Shown: positions 1-6,938 of the stretch, one piece after another | Layout of the letters: each line of letters starts with the position of its first letter | Position numbering within the stretch: position 1 is the stretch's first letter | Assembly: GCA_964503615.1 (NCBI GenBank) | Contig: CAZDBA010000146.1 | Coordinates: 1-12,110, forward strand | Direction of reading: 5' to 3' | DNA from: CAZDBA01 sp964503615 | GTDB taxonomy: Bacteria > Planctomycetota > Planctomycetia > Pirellulales > Pirellulaceae | Length of the DNA stretch: 12,110 bases | Program-made: the position numbers and the translations under genes | The notes under the pieces: generated by a model | Database searches by the model: none | What the model was told of the DNA's origin: nothing | The model's input: only the letters and a program-made list of their open reading frames with translations

Positions 1-1
1 T

Positions 2-166
2 GAAGACCTAGAGAAGCTGGAAAAAATGCAAGCTGACCGAAAGAAAATCAAAGAGGCAGAAACGAGACTGCGCGATGGCGATGAAATGCATCGGTCGAAG
101 AAAGGGGCTTCGGAAAATTCAAACAAGAAACAAGGTGGTGGGCGTTCTGGCGGTGGGGTCTTCTAA
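2..166 (+). CDS. C-terminal end of an unidentified protein (5'-truncated by the window)
   Basis: The frame beginning at base 2 is open to a TAA at 164-166 and encodes the last 54 residues of a protein whose start lies outside the window. The visible part begins with a highly charged Glu/Lys/Arg stretch (EDLEKLEKMQADRKKIKEAE) with heptad-like Leu/Met/Ile spacing, which suggests a helix or coiled coil. It ends in a Lys/Ser/Asn linker and a glycine-rich tail (GGGRSGGGVF). No catalytic motif is visible, so no function can be assigned. It converges on glmS. A charged coiled coil followed by a basic, Gly-rich flexible tail would suit a structural or nucleic-acid-binding protein, but that is only a guess. 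An ATG in another frame at position 75 gives a competing 82-residue frame, which I judged to be a shadow. Confidence 0.6.
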   Translation, partial: EDLEKLEKMQADRKKIKEAETRLRDGDEMHRSKKGASENSNKKQGGGRSGGGVF

Positions 167-263
167 GACAAGAAACTCGCAATCAAAAAGCTTAGTTAGA
201 AACCGGACGACAAGGAGGTCGTTAAAAGTAGTTTGCCTAGCGAAGCACTGTTACCACTGTTGC

Positions 264-313
264 CTTTCGCTCCGCGAAAGAACCCTCGGCACGCATCTTT
301 CGCGGAGCGAAAG
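264..313. repeat. Nested palindrome pair (CTTTCGC...GCGAAAG), possible bidirectional terminator
   Basis: Two 17-base units, 264-280 (CTTTCGC-TCC-GCGAAAG) and 297-313 (CTTTCGC-GGA-GCGAAAG), are each a 7-bp stem with a 3-base loop. They are also exact reverse complements of each other over all 17 bases, with a 16-base spacer. The DNA or RNA can therefore form either two small hairpins or one 17-bp hairpin. The pair lies between the convergent ends of the gene at 2-166 and glmS, where a bidirectional terminator or a REP-like element would be expected. There is no U-tract directly after it. I recall similar CTTTCGC palindromes as frequent in intergenic DNA of Rhodopirellula-type planctomycetes, but could not check this. 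Confidence 0.75.
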
Positions 314-323
314 ATACATCTGA

Positions 324-342
324 GCGGCAAGGCGCTAGCCGC
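324..342. repeat. Short GC-rich inverted repeat (GCGGC...GCCGC)
   Basis: GCGGC (324-328) pairs with GCCGC (338-342) around a 9-base loop that itself contains the palindrome GCTAGC. It lies 11 bases after the CTTTCGC palindrome pair in the same convergent gap, 72 bases from the end of glmS. The two may be parts of one intergenic repeat unit or both may help terminate transcription. The remainder of 167-413 shows no convincing gene. Confidence 0.45.
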
Positions 343-413
343 CGGTTCGTTGCGCAACACTAAGGCGAGGTCAAACACGTCTTGGATTACTCAAAAATAT
401 TACTCAGGCCAAA

Positions 414-2285
414 CTACTCAACAGTAACACTCTTGGCCAAGTTGCGTGGCTTGTCGACATCGCAACCTCGCATTACTGCGATGTGGTAAGAGAGCAATTG
501 GAGCGGGATAATAGATACCAACGGCTGAAGGAACTCAGCGATTTCCGGGATAAAGATCACGTCGTCGGCGATTTCGCATACACGCGTGTCACCTTCGGCG
601 GCGATCGCAATAACCGGGCCACCACGGGCTTTGATCTCTTCCAGGTTCGACATCACTTTGTCGTAGATAAAACCTTTCGGCATAACAAAAACGCTAGGAG
701 TGTTTTCGTCTACCAAAGCGATCGGGCCGTGCTTCATTTCCGCTGAAGGATAACCCTCTGCGTGACAGTAGCTAATCTCTTTCAGCTTCAAAGCACCTTC
801 CAGAGCGGTCGGGAAATTGTAGTGTCGGCCGAGGTACAAAAAGTTGTTGCAGTGTTGGTACTTGGCCGCGATCTCTTTCACGGTATCGTTGGTCTGCAAA
901 GCCTCTTCGATCTTGTCAGGAACTTGACGGATCTGGTCAATAACCTGCCGGCCTTTGTTGTAACTCATGTGACGAAGGCGACCAAAATAAAGTGCCAACA
1001 TCGACAACGCCAAACATTGAGACGTGTAGGCTTTGGTCGAAGCAACGCCGATCTCCGGGCCGGCATGCAGGTAAATACCTCCGTTAGCCTCCTGAGCGAT
1101 CGAGCTGCCTACGACGTTACAGATCGCAAGCGTCGGGTGCCCCTTTCGCTTCATCTCACGCAACGCAGCCAGCGTGTCAGCGGTCTCGCCACTTTGGGTG
1201 ATCGCAAAAACCAACGTCTTGTCATCCATCGGTGGATTTCGATATCGCAATTCACTCGCGTATTCGACTTCGCATGGCAATTGAGCCAAGTCTTCCAACA
1301 GGTACTCGCCAACCAGAGCCGAATGCCAACTTGTGCCACACGCGGTCAGCACAACGCGACGGATTTTTCGCAAATCCTGAGGGAGAATATTCAAACCACC
1401 GAATACAGCAGTCGCGTCATCATCGCTCAAGCGTCCTCGCATCGTGTTTCGCAGCGCCTCAGGTTGCTCAAAAATCTCTTTGAGCATGTAGTGATCGAAA
1501 CCCTGTAGTTCAACTTGTTGTGAATCGACTTCTAGTTCCTGAACGCTGTGTGCAATTATGCCTTGGTCACGATGTGAAACTTCCAGCTTGTCAGCAGTCA
1601 CCACGGCAACTTGATGATCAGCCAGGTACACGATTCGTTCGGTGTAGCCGACCAGTGGCGAAGCATCGCTGGCGATAAAGTGTTCGTCATCTCCAATCCC
1701 GACAACCAGCGGGCTGCCTAATCGGGCGCAAAAGATCGCTTCTGGCCAACGTTTGAATACAACCACCAATCCAAACGTTCCTCGCAGCTTGGTGATTGCT
1801 TCCTTGATGACCGCAGTACCGACCTCAGTACTCAGCTCGCCATCTTTGCCTGCTTCCTCGATGCGAGCCTTAAGAATATCTGCGATAAGGTGAGCGACAA
1901 CTTCCGTATCTGTTTGCGACTGAAAGTCATAGCCTTTTACCTTCAGGCCATCACGTAGTTCCGCGTAGTTTTCGATAACGCCATTGTGAGCCAAGGCTAA
2001 TTGGTTATCACCACCCACGTGTGGGTGAGCGTTTGGCAAGGTCGCAGCTCCATGTGTCGCCCAACGGGTATGGCCGATGCCGATTGGGCTGTCCGAAGGC
2101 GATTTGTCCAACTCGGTTGCCAACGAAGCGATACGTCCGACCGCTTTGACGATATGCAGTTGTTGCTTTTCATCCAGCGTTGCGGTTCCGGCGCTATCGT
2201 AGCCTCGATACTCTAACCTTCTGAGGCCTTCTAATAGAAAGTTCTGAGCAACCTGATTGCCAACGTATCCAACGATACCACACAT
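414..2285 (-). CDS. glmS: Glutamine--fructose-6-phosphate aminotransferase (isomerizing), GlmS
   Basis: This cytosolic enzyme converts fructose-6-phosphate and glutamine to glucosamine-6-phosphate and glutamate, the committed step toward UDP-N-acetylglucosamine. At 623 residues it is close to the 609 of E. coli. The N-terminal glutaminase domain starts MCGIVGYVG, where Cys2 is the nucleophile exposed after Met removal. R74 and H78 lie in HTRWATHGA, the oxyanion-hole pair is N101-G102 in HNGVIENY, and D126 lies in SQTDTEV. Two SIS sugar-isomerase domains follow. They hold STKAYTSQ and the catalytic residues corresponding to E. coli E488, H504 and K603, here E503 (KLKEISY), H519 (EMKHGP) and K618 in the typical C-terminus LAKSVTVE. 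The start is fixed by the obligatory Met-Cys. No Shine-Dalgarno is visible upstream. It is transcribed alone, convergent with the gene at 2-166 and divergent from the cinA-like gene. Identification is essentially certain. Confidence 0.99.
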   Translation of the reverse strand: MCGIVGYVGNQVAQNFLLEGLRRLEYRGYDSAGTATLDEKQQLHIVKAVGRIASLATELDKSPSDSPIGIGHTRWATHGAATLPNAHPHVGGDNQLALAHNGVIENYAELRDGLKVKGYDFQSQTDTEVVAHLIADILKARIEEAGKDGELSTEVGTAVIKEAITKLRGTFGLVVVFKRWPEAIFCARLGSPLVVGIGDDEHFIASDASPLVGYTERIVYLADHQVAVVTADKLEVSHRDQGIIAHSVQELEVDSQQVELQGFDHYMLKEIFEQPEALRNTMRGRLSDDDATAVFGGLNILPQDLRKIRRVVLTACGTSWHSALVGEYLLEDLAQLPCEVEYASELRYRNPPMDDKTLVFAITQSGETADTLAALREMKRKGHPTLAICNVVGSSIAQEANGGIYLHAGPEIGVASTKAYTSQCLALSMLALYFGRLRHMSYNKGRQVIDQIRQVPDKIEEALQTNDTVKEIAAKYQHCNNFLYLGRHYNFPTALEGALKLKEISYCHAEGYPSAEMKHGPIALVDENTPSVFVMPKGFIYDKVMSNLEEIKARGGPVIAIAAEGDTRVCEIADDVIFIPEIAEFLQPLVSIIPLQLLSYHIAVMRGCDVDKPRNLAKSVTVE

Positions 2286-2630
2286 AATTCGTTACCACTG
2301 TGCTGATGAAATTTGATAGGAGTGAGTTCAAACCTAGCTCACTTAGAAAAGATCGGCCGAAACCCCGTTGAGACTTGGGCCGGATCAAAACAGAGAGCAT
2401 TGAGGTGGGAGGTTTCCAAGCCTTGTTCCGGTTGTAGGGGTTACAAACGTGGCTCGACATTTGGGCTCCAGTTTATACAGTAAGTCACCGGTAGTAAAAT
2501 CTGCGAAAGTCGATCATTTCACAAGCCAAATCCACATCAGATCGTGGTTGTGATTTCCACCCAAAGTCCAAATACAAAGGCCGCAAAACCGTTTTATTGC
2601 CGGCTAAGCAGCTTTTTTTAAAGGCGAAAC
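2286..2630. other. Divergent intergenic region between glmS and the cinA-like gene
   Basis: These 345 bases must carry promoters for both flanking genes, but I cannot assign convincing -35/-10 boxes. On the glmS leader side an imperfect hairpin is visible: GATCGGCC (2351-2358) pairs with GGCCGGATC (2378-2386) with one bulged base. A weaker one is GTTGTA paired with TACAA near 2433-2450. I saw no glmS ribozyme core and no tRNA. A minus-strand frame over 2194-2460 overlaps the glmS start in another frame and has no recognisable content, so I do not call it. Just before the cinA-like start there is a run of seven T and a weak AAAGG. Confidence 0.5.
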
Positions 2631-3839
2631 ATGCAAAAACTAAGAGCCGAGATCATCTCGATCGGCGACGAAATGACCACAGGCCAGCGTCTGGACACTA
2701 ACGGGCGTTGGATTAGTCAGCAACTTTGCGACTTGGGCGTGGAAGTCGCTTTTCATTCTACCGTGGGCGACGACGTTGCCGATAACGTCGAAGTTTTTCG
2801 AATCGCTGGTGAACGAGCGGACATCATTGTGATGACCGGCGGCCTCGGTCCGACCCAAGACGATTTGACTCGCGAAGCGTTGGCAAAAGTTACCGGTTGC
2901 GAACTAACTTTCCACAAACCGACGCTAACGCATATCCAATCGCTGTATAAAAAATTCGGTCGCGAGATGCCGGAGCGAAATAAGCAACAAGCTTACTTTC
3001 CCGCTGGCAGCAACGTGATTCCCAATCCGGAGGGAACCGCACCTGGAATCGACCTGACTTGGAACGCCACGCCAACTCATGCGGCGCGTTACTTTTGCCT
3101 GCCCGGTGTCCCTGCCGAAATGTTTGTCATGTTTGAGCAATCGGTCAGCCCCGCTGTTCAAACCATGACCGGCAACGATTCGATTATCCACCATCATGTC
3201 ATCCGAACGTTCGGCCAAGGCGAAAGTAGCGTCGAGGAAACCTTAGGCGATCTCACTACCAGAGGACGCGATCCGCGAGTAGGGATCACTGCCAGCCGTG
3301 CGACGATTTCGTTACGACTAACGACGGACGGCAAGGATCGTGATCACTGCATGGAGAAAATGCAACCGACCATCGATACGATTTACGATCGTCTGGGCAA
3401 TCTGATATACGGTGTCAACGAACAAACGATTCCGGATGTCCTGTTGGCACTGCTGAGAGAACAGAAAAAAACGATTGCGATCGCCGATTGTGGACTTGGC
3501 GGCGCAGTCTGGTGGACTTTGCATCAGGCGATCCACCTGGAAGAAAAACTAGCCGAGATGGCCGCACCCCTTTCCGGTTCCATCGTCAATAAAACTCACA
3601 CTAGTTCGTTGCTGGACGTGGCAAGCGATGTTCGTTCCCAATTCAGTTCTGACATCGGAGTCGCGATCGGTGCGATTCGATTGGTCGACGGAAATAACAG
3701 CTTTGACCTCGTTGTGAAATCGAGCGAGTTCGAAGTCACCGAGTCGTTTACGTATGCCGGTCATTCTGACTTTCGTCATCTCAGAGCGGTTAAACAGGTT
3801 TTGAATACAGTGCGACTGGCGATTCTGGAAACAAGTTAA
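2631..3839 (+). CDS. cinA: CinA-family protein with a degenerate C-terminal NMN-amidase domain
   Basis: A 402-residue two-domain protein close to the usual CinA length. The N-terminal MoaB/MogA-like domain (about residues 1-170) is well kept: IISIGDEMTTGQRLDTNGRW near the start, TGGLGPTQDD at 69-78, then RNKQQAYFPAG and NPEGTAPGI. This domain is linked to pyrophosphatase-type activity on nucleotides such as ADP-ribose. The C-terminal domain (about 272-402) has the PncC fold region, which in active enzymes deamidates nicotinamide mononucleotide. Here the usual AESCTGG reads ADCGLGG (285-291), with Cys287 in place of the nucleophilic Ser. The usual AYSN-x-x-K segment is SIVNKTHT, losing the Tyr and Lys, and the TGIAGPDGG loop is absent. 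Amidase activity is therefore doubtful. AAAGG at 2620-2624 gives a weak ribosome site 6 bases before ATG. Product family is confident; function of the C-terminal half is inference. Confidence 0.9.
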   Translation: MQKLRAEIISIGDEMTTGQRLDTNGRWISQQLCDLGVEVAFHSTVGDDVADNVEVFRIAGERADIIVMTGGLGPTQDDLTREALAKVTGCELTFHKPTLTHIQSLYKKFGREMPERNKQQAYFPAGSNVIPNPEGTAPGIDLTWNATPTHAARYFCLPGVPAEMFVMFEQSVSPAVQTMTGNDSIIHHHVIRTFGQGESSVEETLGDLTTRGRDPRVGITASRATISLRLTTDGKDRDHCMEKMQPTIDTIYDRLGNLIYGVNEQTIPDVLLALLREQKKTIAIADCGLGGAVWWTLHQAIHLEEKLAEMAAPLSGSIVNKTHTSSLLDVASDVRSQFSSDIGVAIGAIRLVDGNNSFDLVVKSSEFEVTESFTYAGHSDFRHLRAVKQVLNTVRLAILETS

Positions 3840-3842
3840 GTT

Positions 3843-4409
3843 TTAAGCTTCTTCAAACGGTTCCTGAACGATTTTGCTGATCGATTTAAACTCAGGCGCC
3901 GAAGCACTCTCACACCACTCGAACAAAACTGCCTCTGTCGTCGTTATGAAACAACCGGACGTTTCCGCACGTCGCAAAGCGATTTCGTGATCCAACTCAG
4001 ACCGAGCCCCCACTGCATCGGCCACGATATAGACGTTAAACCCGTCCGTAATAAAATCCAAAGCGGTTTGCAAAACACAAACATGCGACTCGATTCCCAC
4101 CAAGGTTAAGTTGGTAATCCCCTGCCCTCTCAAATCGTCCAGCATCGTTTGACACTCGCGACAACTGAACATCAATTTTTCGACGGGGTCGCCGAGTCCT
4201 TCTTTTAGCGATTGCACCGTAGGGCCGAGTCCTTTGGGATACTGTTCCGTCACGCGAGCAGGCACGTTCAGAAGGTTCGCAGCCCTAGCCAGTCGCTGGA
4301 TATTCCAAACTATTTTTTTGCTGCCAGAGATCGCGGGAATCAATTTTTCCTGAACGTCGATAACGACCAGAGCCGAATTTTCTCGACTCATCAATAGAGG
4401 ACTTCGCAT
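3843..4409 (-). CDS. Isochorismatase-fold cysteine hydrolase (YcaC/ISOC2-like)
   Basis: A 188-residue protein of the isochorismatase-like superfamily, probably a cytosolic amide or ester hydrolase of unknown substrate. The Asp-Lys-Cys triad is visible: D18 in ALVVIDVQEKL, K78 in PVEKLMFSC and C111 in LVGIESHVCVLQTALD. The VTEQYPKGLGPT segment and GIESHVC are typical of the YcaC/ISOC2 branch. The metal-binding Asp/His set of true nicotinamidases is not apparent, so PncA is unlikely. An alternative ATG at 4391 (residue 7, MSRENSALVV) would fit the family N-terminus better; neither start has a clear ribosome site. Its stop lies 3 bases from the stop of the convergent cinA-like gene, and it diverges from hslV, so it is probably monocistronic. 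Confidence 0.9.
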   Translation of the reverse strand: MRSPLLMSRENSALVVIDVQEKLIPAISGSKKIVWNIQRLARAANLLNVPARVTEQYPKGLGPTVQSLKEGLGDPVEKLMFSCRECQTMLDDLRGQGITNLTLVGIESHVCVLQTALDFITDGFNVYIVADAVGARSELDHEIALRRAETSGCFITTTEAVLFEWCESASAPEFKSISKIVQEPFEEA

Positions 4410-4545
4410 AGACAGAGCTACTCAAAAAACAGGGAATCTCGAACGCTATTAGAGCAATCCCAATCCGTTTCGTCGACGATAGGTGAGCATGGCAAAATCT
4501 CATCGACTTTCCTTACCATCTTTACAACGTGCCTAACCGTCTAAC

Positions 4546-4561
4546 TGGGGAACCTACCCCA
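4546..4561. promoter_or_regulatory. Small inverted repeat upstream of hslV (TGGGG...CCCCA)
   Basis: TGGGG (4546-4550) and CCCCA (4557-4561) form a perfect 5-bp inverted repeat around AACCTA. It sits in the divergent gap between the isochorismatase-like gene (-) and hslV (+), about 140 bases upstream of the preferred hslV start. It could be an operator half-site pair or a leader hairpin. A match this short can arise by chance. No sigma-32-type heat-shock promoter could be recognised in the gap. Confidence 0.25.
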
Positions 4562-4699
4562 AAGACCTGATCTTTAATTCGGCCGGTTTGTTGCAATCGA
4601 GGCTAGAGCTTTCAATCAAAATTCGCCAGAATAGCGATCCCAAAAATGAAACTGGGCTATGTTGCTACTTCGCGTCTTTACCTTTGCCACGACACTAAA

Positions 4700-5242
4700 A
4701 TGAAAATGCATGCCACCACAATTCTTACGGTTCGCAAAGACGGAGTTGTTGCCATGGGTGGGGACGGCCAAGTCACTTTGGGAACATCGATCATGAAGGG
4801 AGACGCGACGAAGATTCGTAAGTTGCTTGACGGCAAAGTCCTCTGCGGATTCGCTGGAAGCACTGCGGATGCGTTTGCGTTGTTAGATCGGTTCGAAGGC
4901 CATTTAAAGGATTCACCAAGCAACATAATTCGCGCGGCCACCGAACTGGCAAAGCAATGGAGAATGGACAAAGCACTTCGCCAGCTGGAAGCGTTGCTGA
5001 CAGTTACGGATGGAAAATACATTTTGCTGGTTAGCGGGACGGGTGATGTCATCCAACCCACCGACGGCATTATTGCAATCGGCTCAGGTGGCAACTATGC
5101 GACAGCAGCAGCACGTGCTTTGCAACGTCACAGCGATTTGTCCGCCGCGGACATTGTTCGCGAATCGATGAAGATCGCGGGCGAAATAGATATCTACACC
5201 AACGACAGTATTATTGTGGAGCAAATTGAGTGCACGCCGTAA
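4700..5242 (+). CDS. hslV: ATP-dependent protease peptidase subunit HslV (ClpQ)
   Basis: The proteolytic subunit of the cytosolic HslUV complex, an N-terminal-threonine peptidase related to proteasome beta subunits. The chosen form has 180 residues (E. coli 176). MKMHATTILTV places the nucleophile Thr6 after a five-residue propeptide, or three residues if translation starts at the ATG at 4706. Family hallmarks follow: GGDGQVTLG, IMKGDATKIRKL, GFAGSTADAFALL, LRQLEALL, LLVSGTGDVI, IAIGSGGNYA and IYTNDSI. An in-frame ATG at 4646 would add 18 residues. I reject it because the extension (MKLGYVATSRLYLCHDTK) is unlike the family and would bury the catalytic Thr behind 23 residues, though it cannot be excluded. 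No Shine-Dalgarno precedes either start. The stop overlaps the hslU start by 13 bases, so the two subunits are co-expressed. Confidence 0.96.
   Translation: MKMHATTILTVRKDGVVAMGGDGQVTLGTSIMKGDATKIRKLLDGKVLCGFAGSTADAFALLDRFEGHLKDSPSNIIRAATELAKQWRMDKALRQLEALLTVTDGKYILLVSGTGDVIQPTDGIIAIGSGGNYATAAARALQRHSDLSAADIVRESMKIAGEIDIYTNDSIIVEQIECTP
5218..5221 (+). promoter_or_regulatory. Ribosome binding site for hslU
   Basis: GGAG sits 8 bases before the GTG start of hslU, inside the hslV coding region. It is one of the few clear Shine-Dalgarno sites in this window and decides the hslU start. The 13-base gene overlap suggests translational coupling of the protease and ATPase subunits. Confidence 0.65.
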
Positions 5243-6621
5243 CAAACGAACAAGCCGGAAAAGTTACCAATCAAACGCCACGCGAACTGGCGGCGCAACT
5301 TGATCGGTACATTGTCGGACAAGATGCTGCCAAACGTGCCGTAGCGCTAGCCGTACGAAATCGTTGGCGGAGGCAGCAACTGTCGGACGAACTGCGCCAG
5401 GAAGTCTCCCCTAAAAACATTTTGATGATCGGTTCAACCGGTGTCGGTAAAACTGAAATCGCTCGGCGACTGGCAAAGCTGACCCAGGCACCGTTTATCA
5501 AAGTCGAAGCGACCAAGTACACCGAGGTCGGCTATTACGGTCGCGACGTAGAAAGCATGGTTCGCGATCTCGCCGAGAACGCGGTTGGATTGGTGACATC
5601 AATAGAACGTGAAAAAGTCAAACTCGAAGCAGCGGAGCGGACCGAAAAACGACTGTTGGATTTGCTTTGCCCTACGCCCGTCCCTTACGAATATTCAGCC
5701 AAACCATCGGCCGACGGCGAGGACGCGACCGACAAGCCTTCCGATTCGTATGACCGGACGCGGGAAAAAATGGGCGACATGCTGAAAACAGGTGAACTTG
5801 AAAAACGCATGGTCGAAATTTTGATCGAACAGCGGCAATCACCTGTCATGCTTGGCGGCGCTAATATGGACAACATGGATGTCGACTTGCAAGGCATGCT
5901 CGAAAAGATTGTGCCAAAATCCAAAACCAAACGTGAGGTTACCGTTGAACAAGCTCGCAAGATCCTGCTGGAACAGGAAAGTGAATCGCTTCTGAACGAA
6001 GACAAGATCAACGAGCAAGCGATCGAGCTTACTGAGAACGTGGGCATCATTTTTCTGGACGAGATCGATAAAGTGATCGCCAGCGAATCCAAGTCAACCG
6101 ACGTTTCCCGTTCAGGTGTACAGCGTGATTTACTGCCGATCGTCGAGGGGACTACCGTCAAAACAAAATACGGTTACGTCAAAACAGACCACATTTTGTT
6201 TATTGCCGCAGGTGCGTTTCACCGCAACCAGCCCAGCGATTTGATGCCAGAGCTGCAAGGTCGTTTTCCGATCCGAGTCGAATTGGACGATCTAAAAACA
6301 GAGGACTTCGTAAAGATCCTCAGCGAACCCAAAAACTCACTCACGAAACAATACGTTGCGTTGATGGAAACCGAGGGTGTCAAGATTGAGTTTACCGAGG
6401 ACGCGATTAAGCAGTTGGCTGAATACGCATTTAAGGTAAACCAAACAACGCAGAACATCGGAGCCAGAAGGTTGTATACCGTGCTGGAACATTTGCTGGA
6501 AGAACTGAGCTTCGAAGCTCCCGAGATGAAAATGGGCAATGTAGAAATCAACGGTGAATACGTCAGGCAGCGTCTGGACCACGTAGCCCAAGACGAAGAC
6601 CTCAGCCGTTACATTCTCTAA
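5230..6621 (+). CDS. hslU: ATP-dependent protease ATPase subunit HslU (ClpY)
   Basis: A 463-residue AAA+ unfoldase that forms hexameric rings, unfolds substrates and feeds them to HslV. It starts at GTG 5230. TPRELAAQLDRYIVGQDAAK precedes Walker A GSTGVGKT (68-75). The central pore loop is GYYG (101-104) where most family members have GYVG. An intermediate I-domain of about 150 residues includes acidic and Gln-rich helices. Walker B is IIFLDEID with D277-E278. The C-terminal GARRLYTVLEHLLEEL and the final LSRYIL are diagnostic; the C-terminal tail inserts into HslV to activate it. It overlaps hslV by 13 bases in one operon and is followed by a terminator candidate at 6710-6754. Identification is essentially certain; the pore-loop variant is noted as a finding. 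Confidence 0.98.
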   Translation: MHAVTNEQAGKVTNQTPRELAAQLDRYIVGQDAAKRAVALAVRNRWRRQQLSDELRQEVSPKNILMIGSTGVGKTEIARRLAKLTQAPFIKVEATKYTEVGYYGRDVESMVRDLAENAVGLVTSIEREKVKLEAAERTEKRLLDLLCPTPVPYEYSAKPSADGEDATDKPSDSYDRTREKMGDMLKTGELEKRMVEILIEQRQSPVMLGGANMDNMDVDLQGMLEKIVPKSKTKREVTVEQARKILLEQESESLLNEDKINEQAIELTENVGIIFLDEIDKVIASESKSTDVSRSGVQRDLLPIVEGTTVKTKYGYVKTDHILFIAAGAFHRNQPSDLMPELQGRFPIRVELDDLKTEDFVKILSEPKNSLTKQYVALMETEGVKIEFTEDAIKQLAEYAFKVNQTTQNIGARRLYTVLEHLLEELSFEAPEMKMGNVEINGEYVRQRLDHVAQDEDLSRYIL

Positions 6622-6709
6622 ATTTTCGAACCCCGCCACCGGAGTCGACTTGTTGCGTATTTTTTAACCAACTGGCCAACAAAGAGGCCCAACCATCACA
6701 GTCCAAAGC

Positions 6710-6754
6710 AGCTTGATCCCCGAAGAAGCTCTGCAGATCCAAGCTCTATTTTTT
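6710..6754 (+). terminator. Probable intrinsic terminator of the hslVU operon
   Basis: AGCTTGATC (6710-6718) pairs with GATCCAAGCT (6736-6745), giving nine pairs with one bulged C around a 17-base loop. A run of six T (6749-6754) follows after three bases. It lies 88 bases after the hslU stop on the correct strand. The layout of stem plus T-run matches a Rho-independent terminator, although the long loop and the bulge weaken it. Confidence 0.5.
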
Positions 6755-6923
6755 CATCACCAACAACAATAGGGACAACCGACGGCTAGCGACTTGTCGC
6801 TCAAGAAAGCACAAATCTAAACCGGACGATCTCTAAAGCCAGAATAGGCGCCAAAATGTGTTTACTTGAAGTTGATTCGAAGTAAGACCTTCACCCGCGC
6901 ATCGTCCAAGTTTGTCCCTAAAT

Positions 6924-6930
6924 AAAAAGG
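6924..6930 (+). promoter_or_regulatory. Ribosome binding site for the redoxin gene
   Basis: AAAAAGG ends 8 bases before the ATG at 6939. This supports 6939 as the start rather than the TTG at 6912, which would make the Shine-Dalgarno part of the coding region. Confidence 0.5.
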
Positions 6931-6938
6931 TAGCTAAA

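Larger units (their letters stand above)
6622..6938. other. Intergenic region between hslU and the redoxin gene
   Basis: About 317 bases with no convincing gene. The first half holds the hslU terminator candidate (6710-6754). The second half should carry the promoter of the downstream redoxin gene. I could not assign -35/-10 boxes with confidence. An in-frame TTG at 6912 is an alternative start for the downstream gene that I reject. Confidence 0.5.

Noticed and set aside
233..427. A 64-codon plus frame after a perfect AAGGAGGT at 212-219
   Set aside because: The TTG start is 13 bases from the site, the frame runs through the palindromes and into glmS on the other strand, and the peptide has no protein-like character. 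The AAGGAG is also the loop region of a small ACGAC/GTCGT hairpin.
762..1508. A 248-codon frame on the plus strand
   Set aside because: It lies entirely antisense to glmS, whose identity is certain, and its translation shows no domain; long antisense shadows are common over well-biased genes.
2286..2630. A tRNA or glmS ribozyme in the glmS/cinA gap
   Set aside because: Neither an acceptor stem with a T-loop consensus nor a ribozyme core could be found on either strand.
3843..4409. Reading the isochorismatase-fold gene as nicotinamidase (pncA) paired with the NMN-amidase-like cinA
   Set aside because: The metal-binding Asp/His pattern of nicotinamidases is not visible, and the motifs fit the YcaC/ISOC2 branch; the cinA amidase domain is itself degenerate.
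6912..6938. TTG at 6912 as the start of the redoxin gene
   Set aside because: It would place the AAAAAGG ribosome site inside the gene and add nine polar and basic residues before a good signal peptide; ATG 6939 is better.
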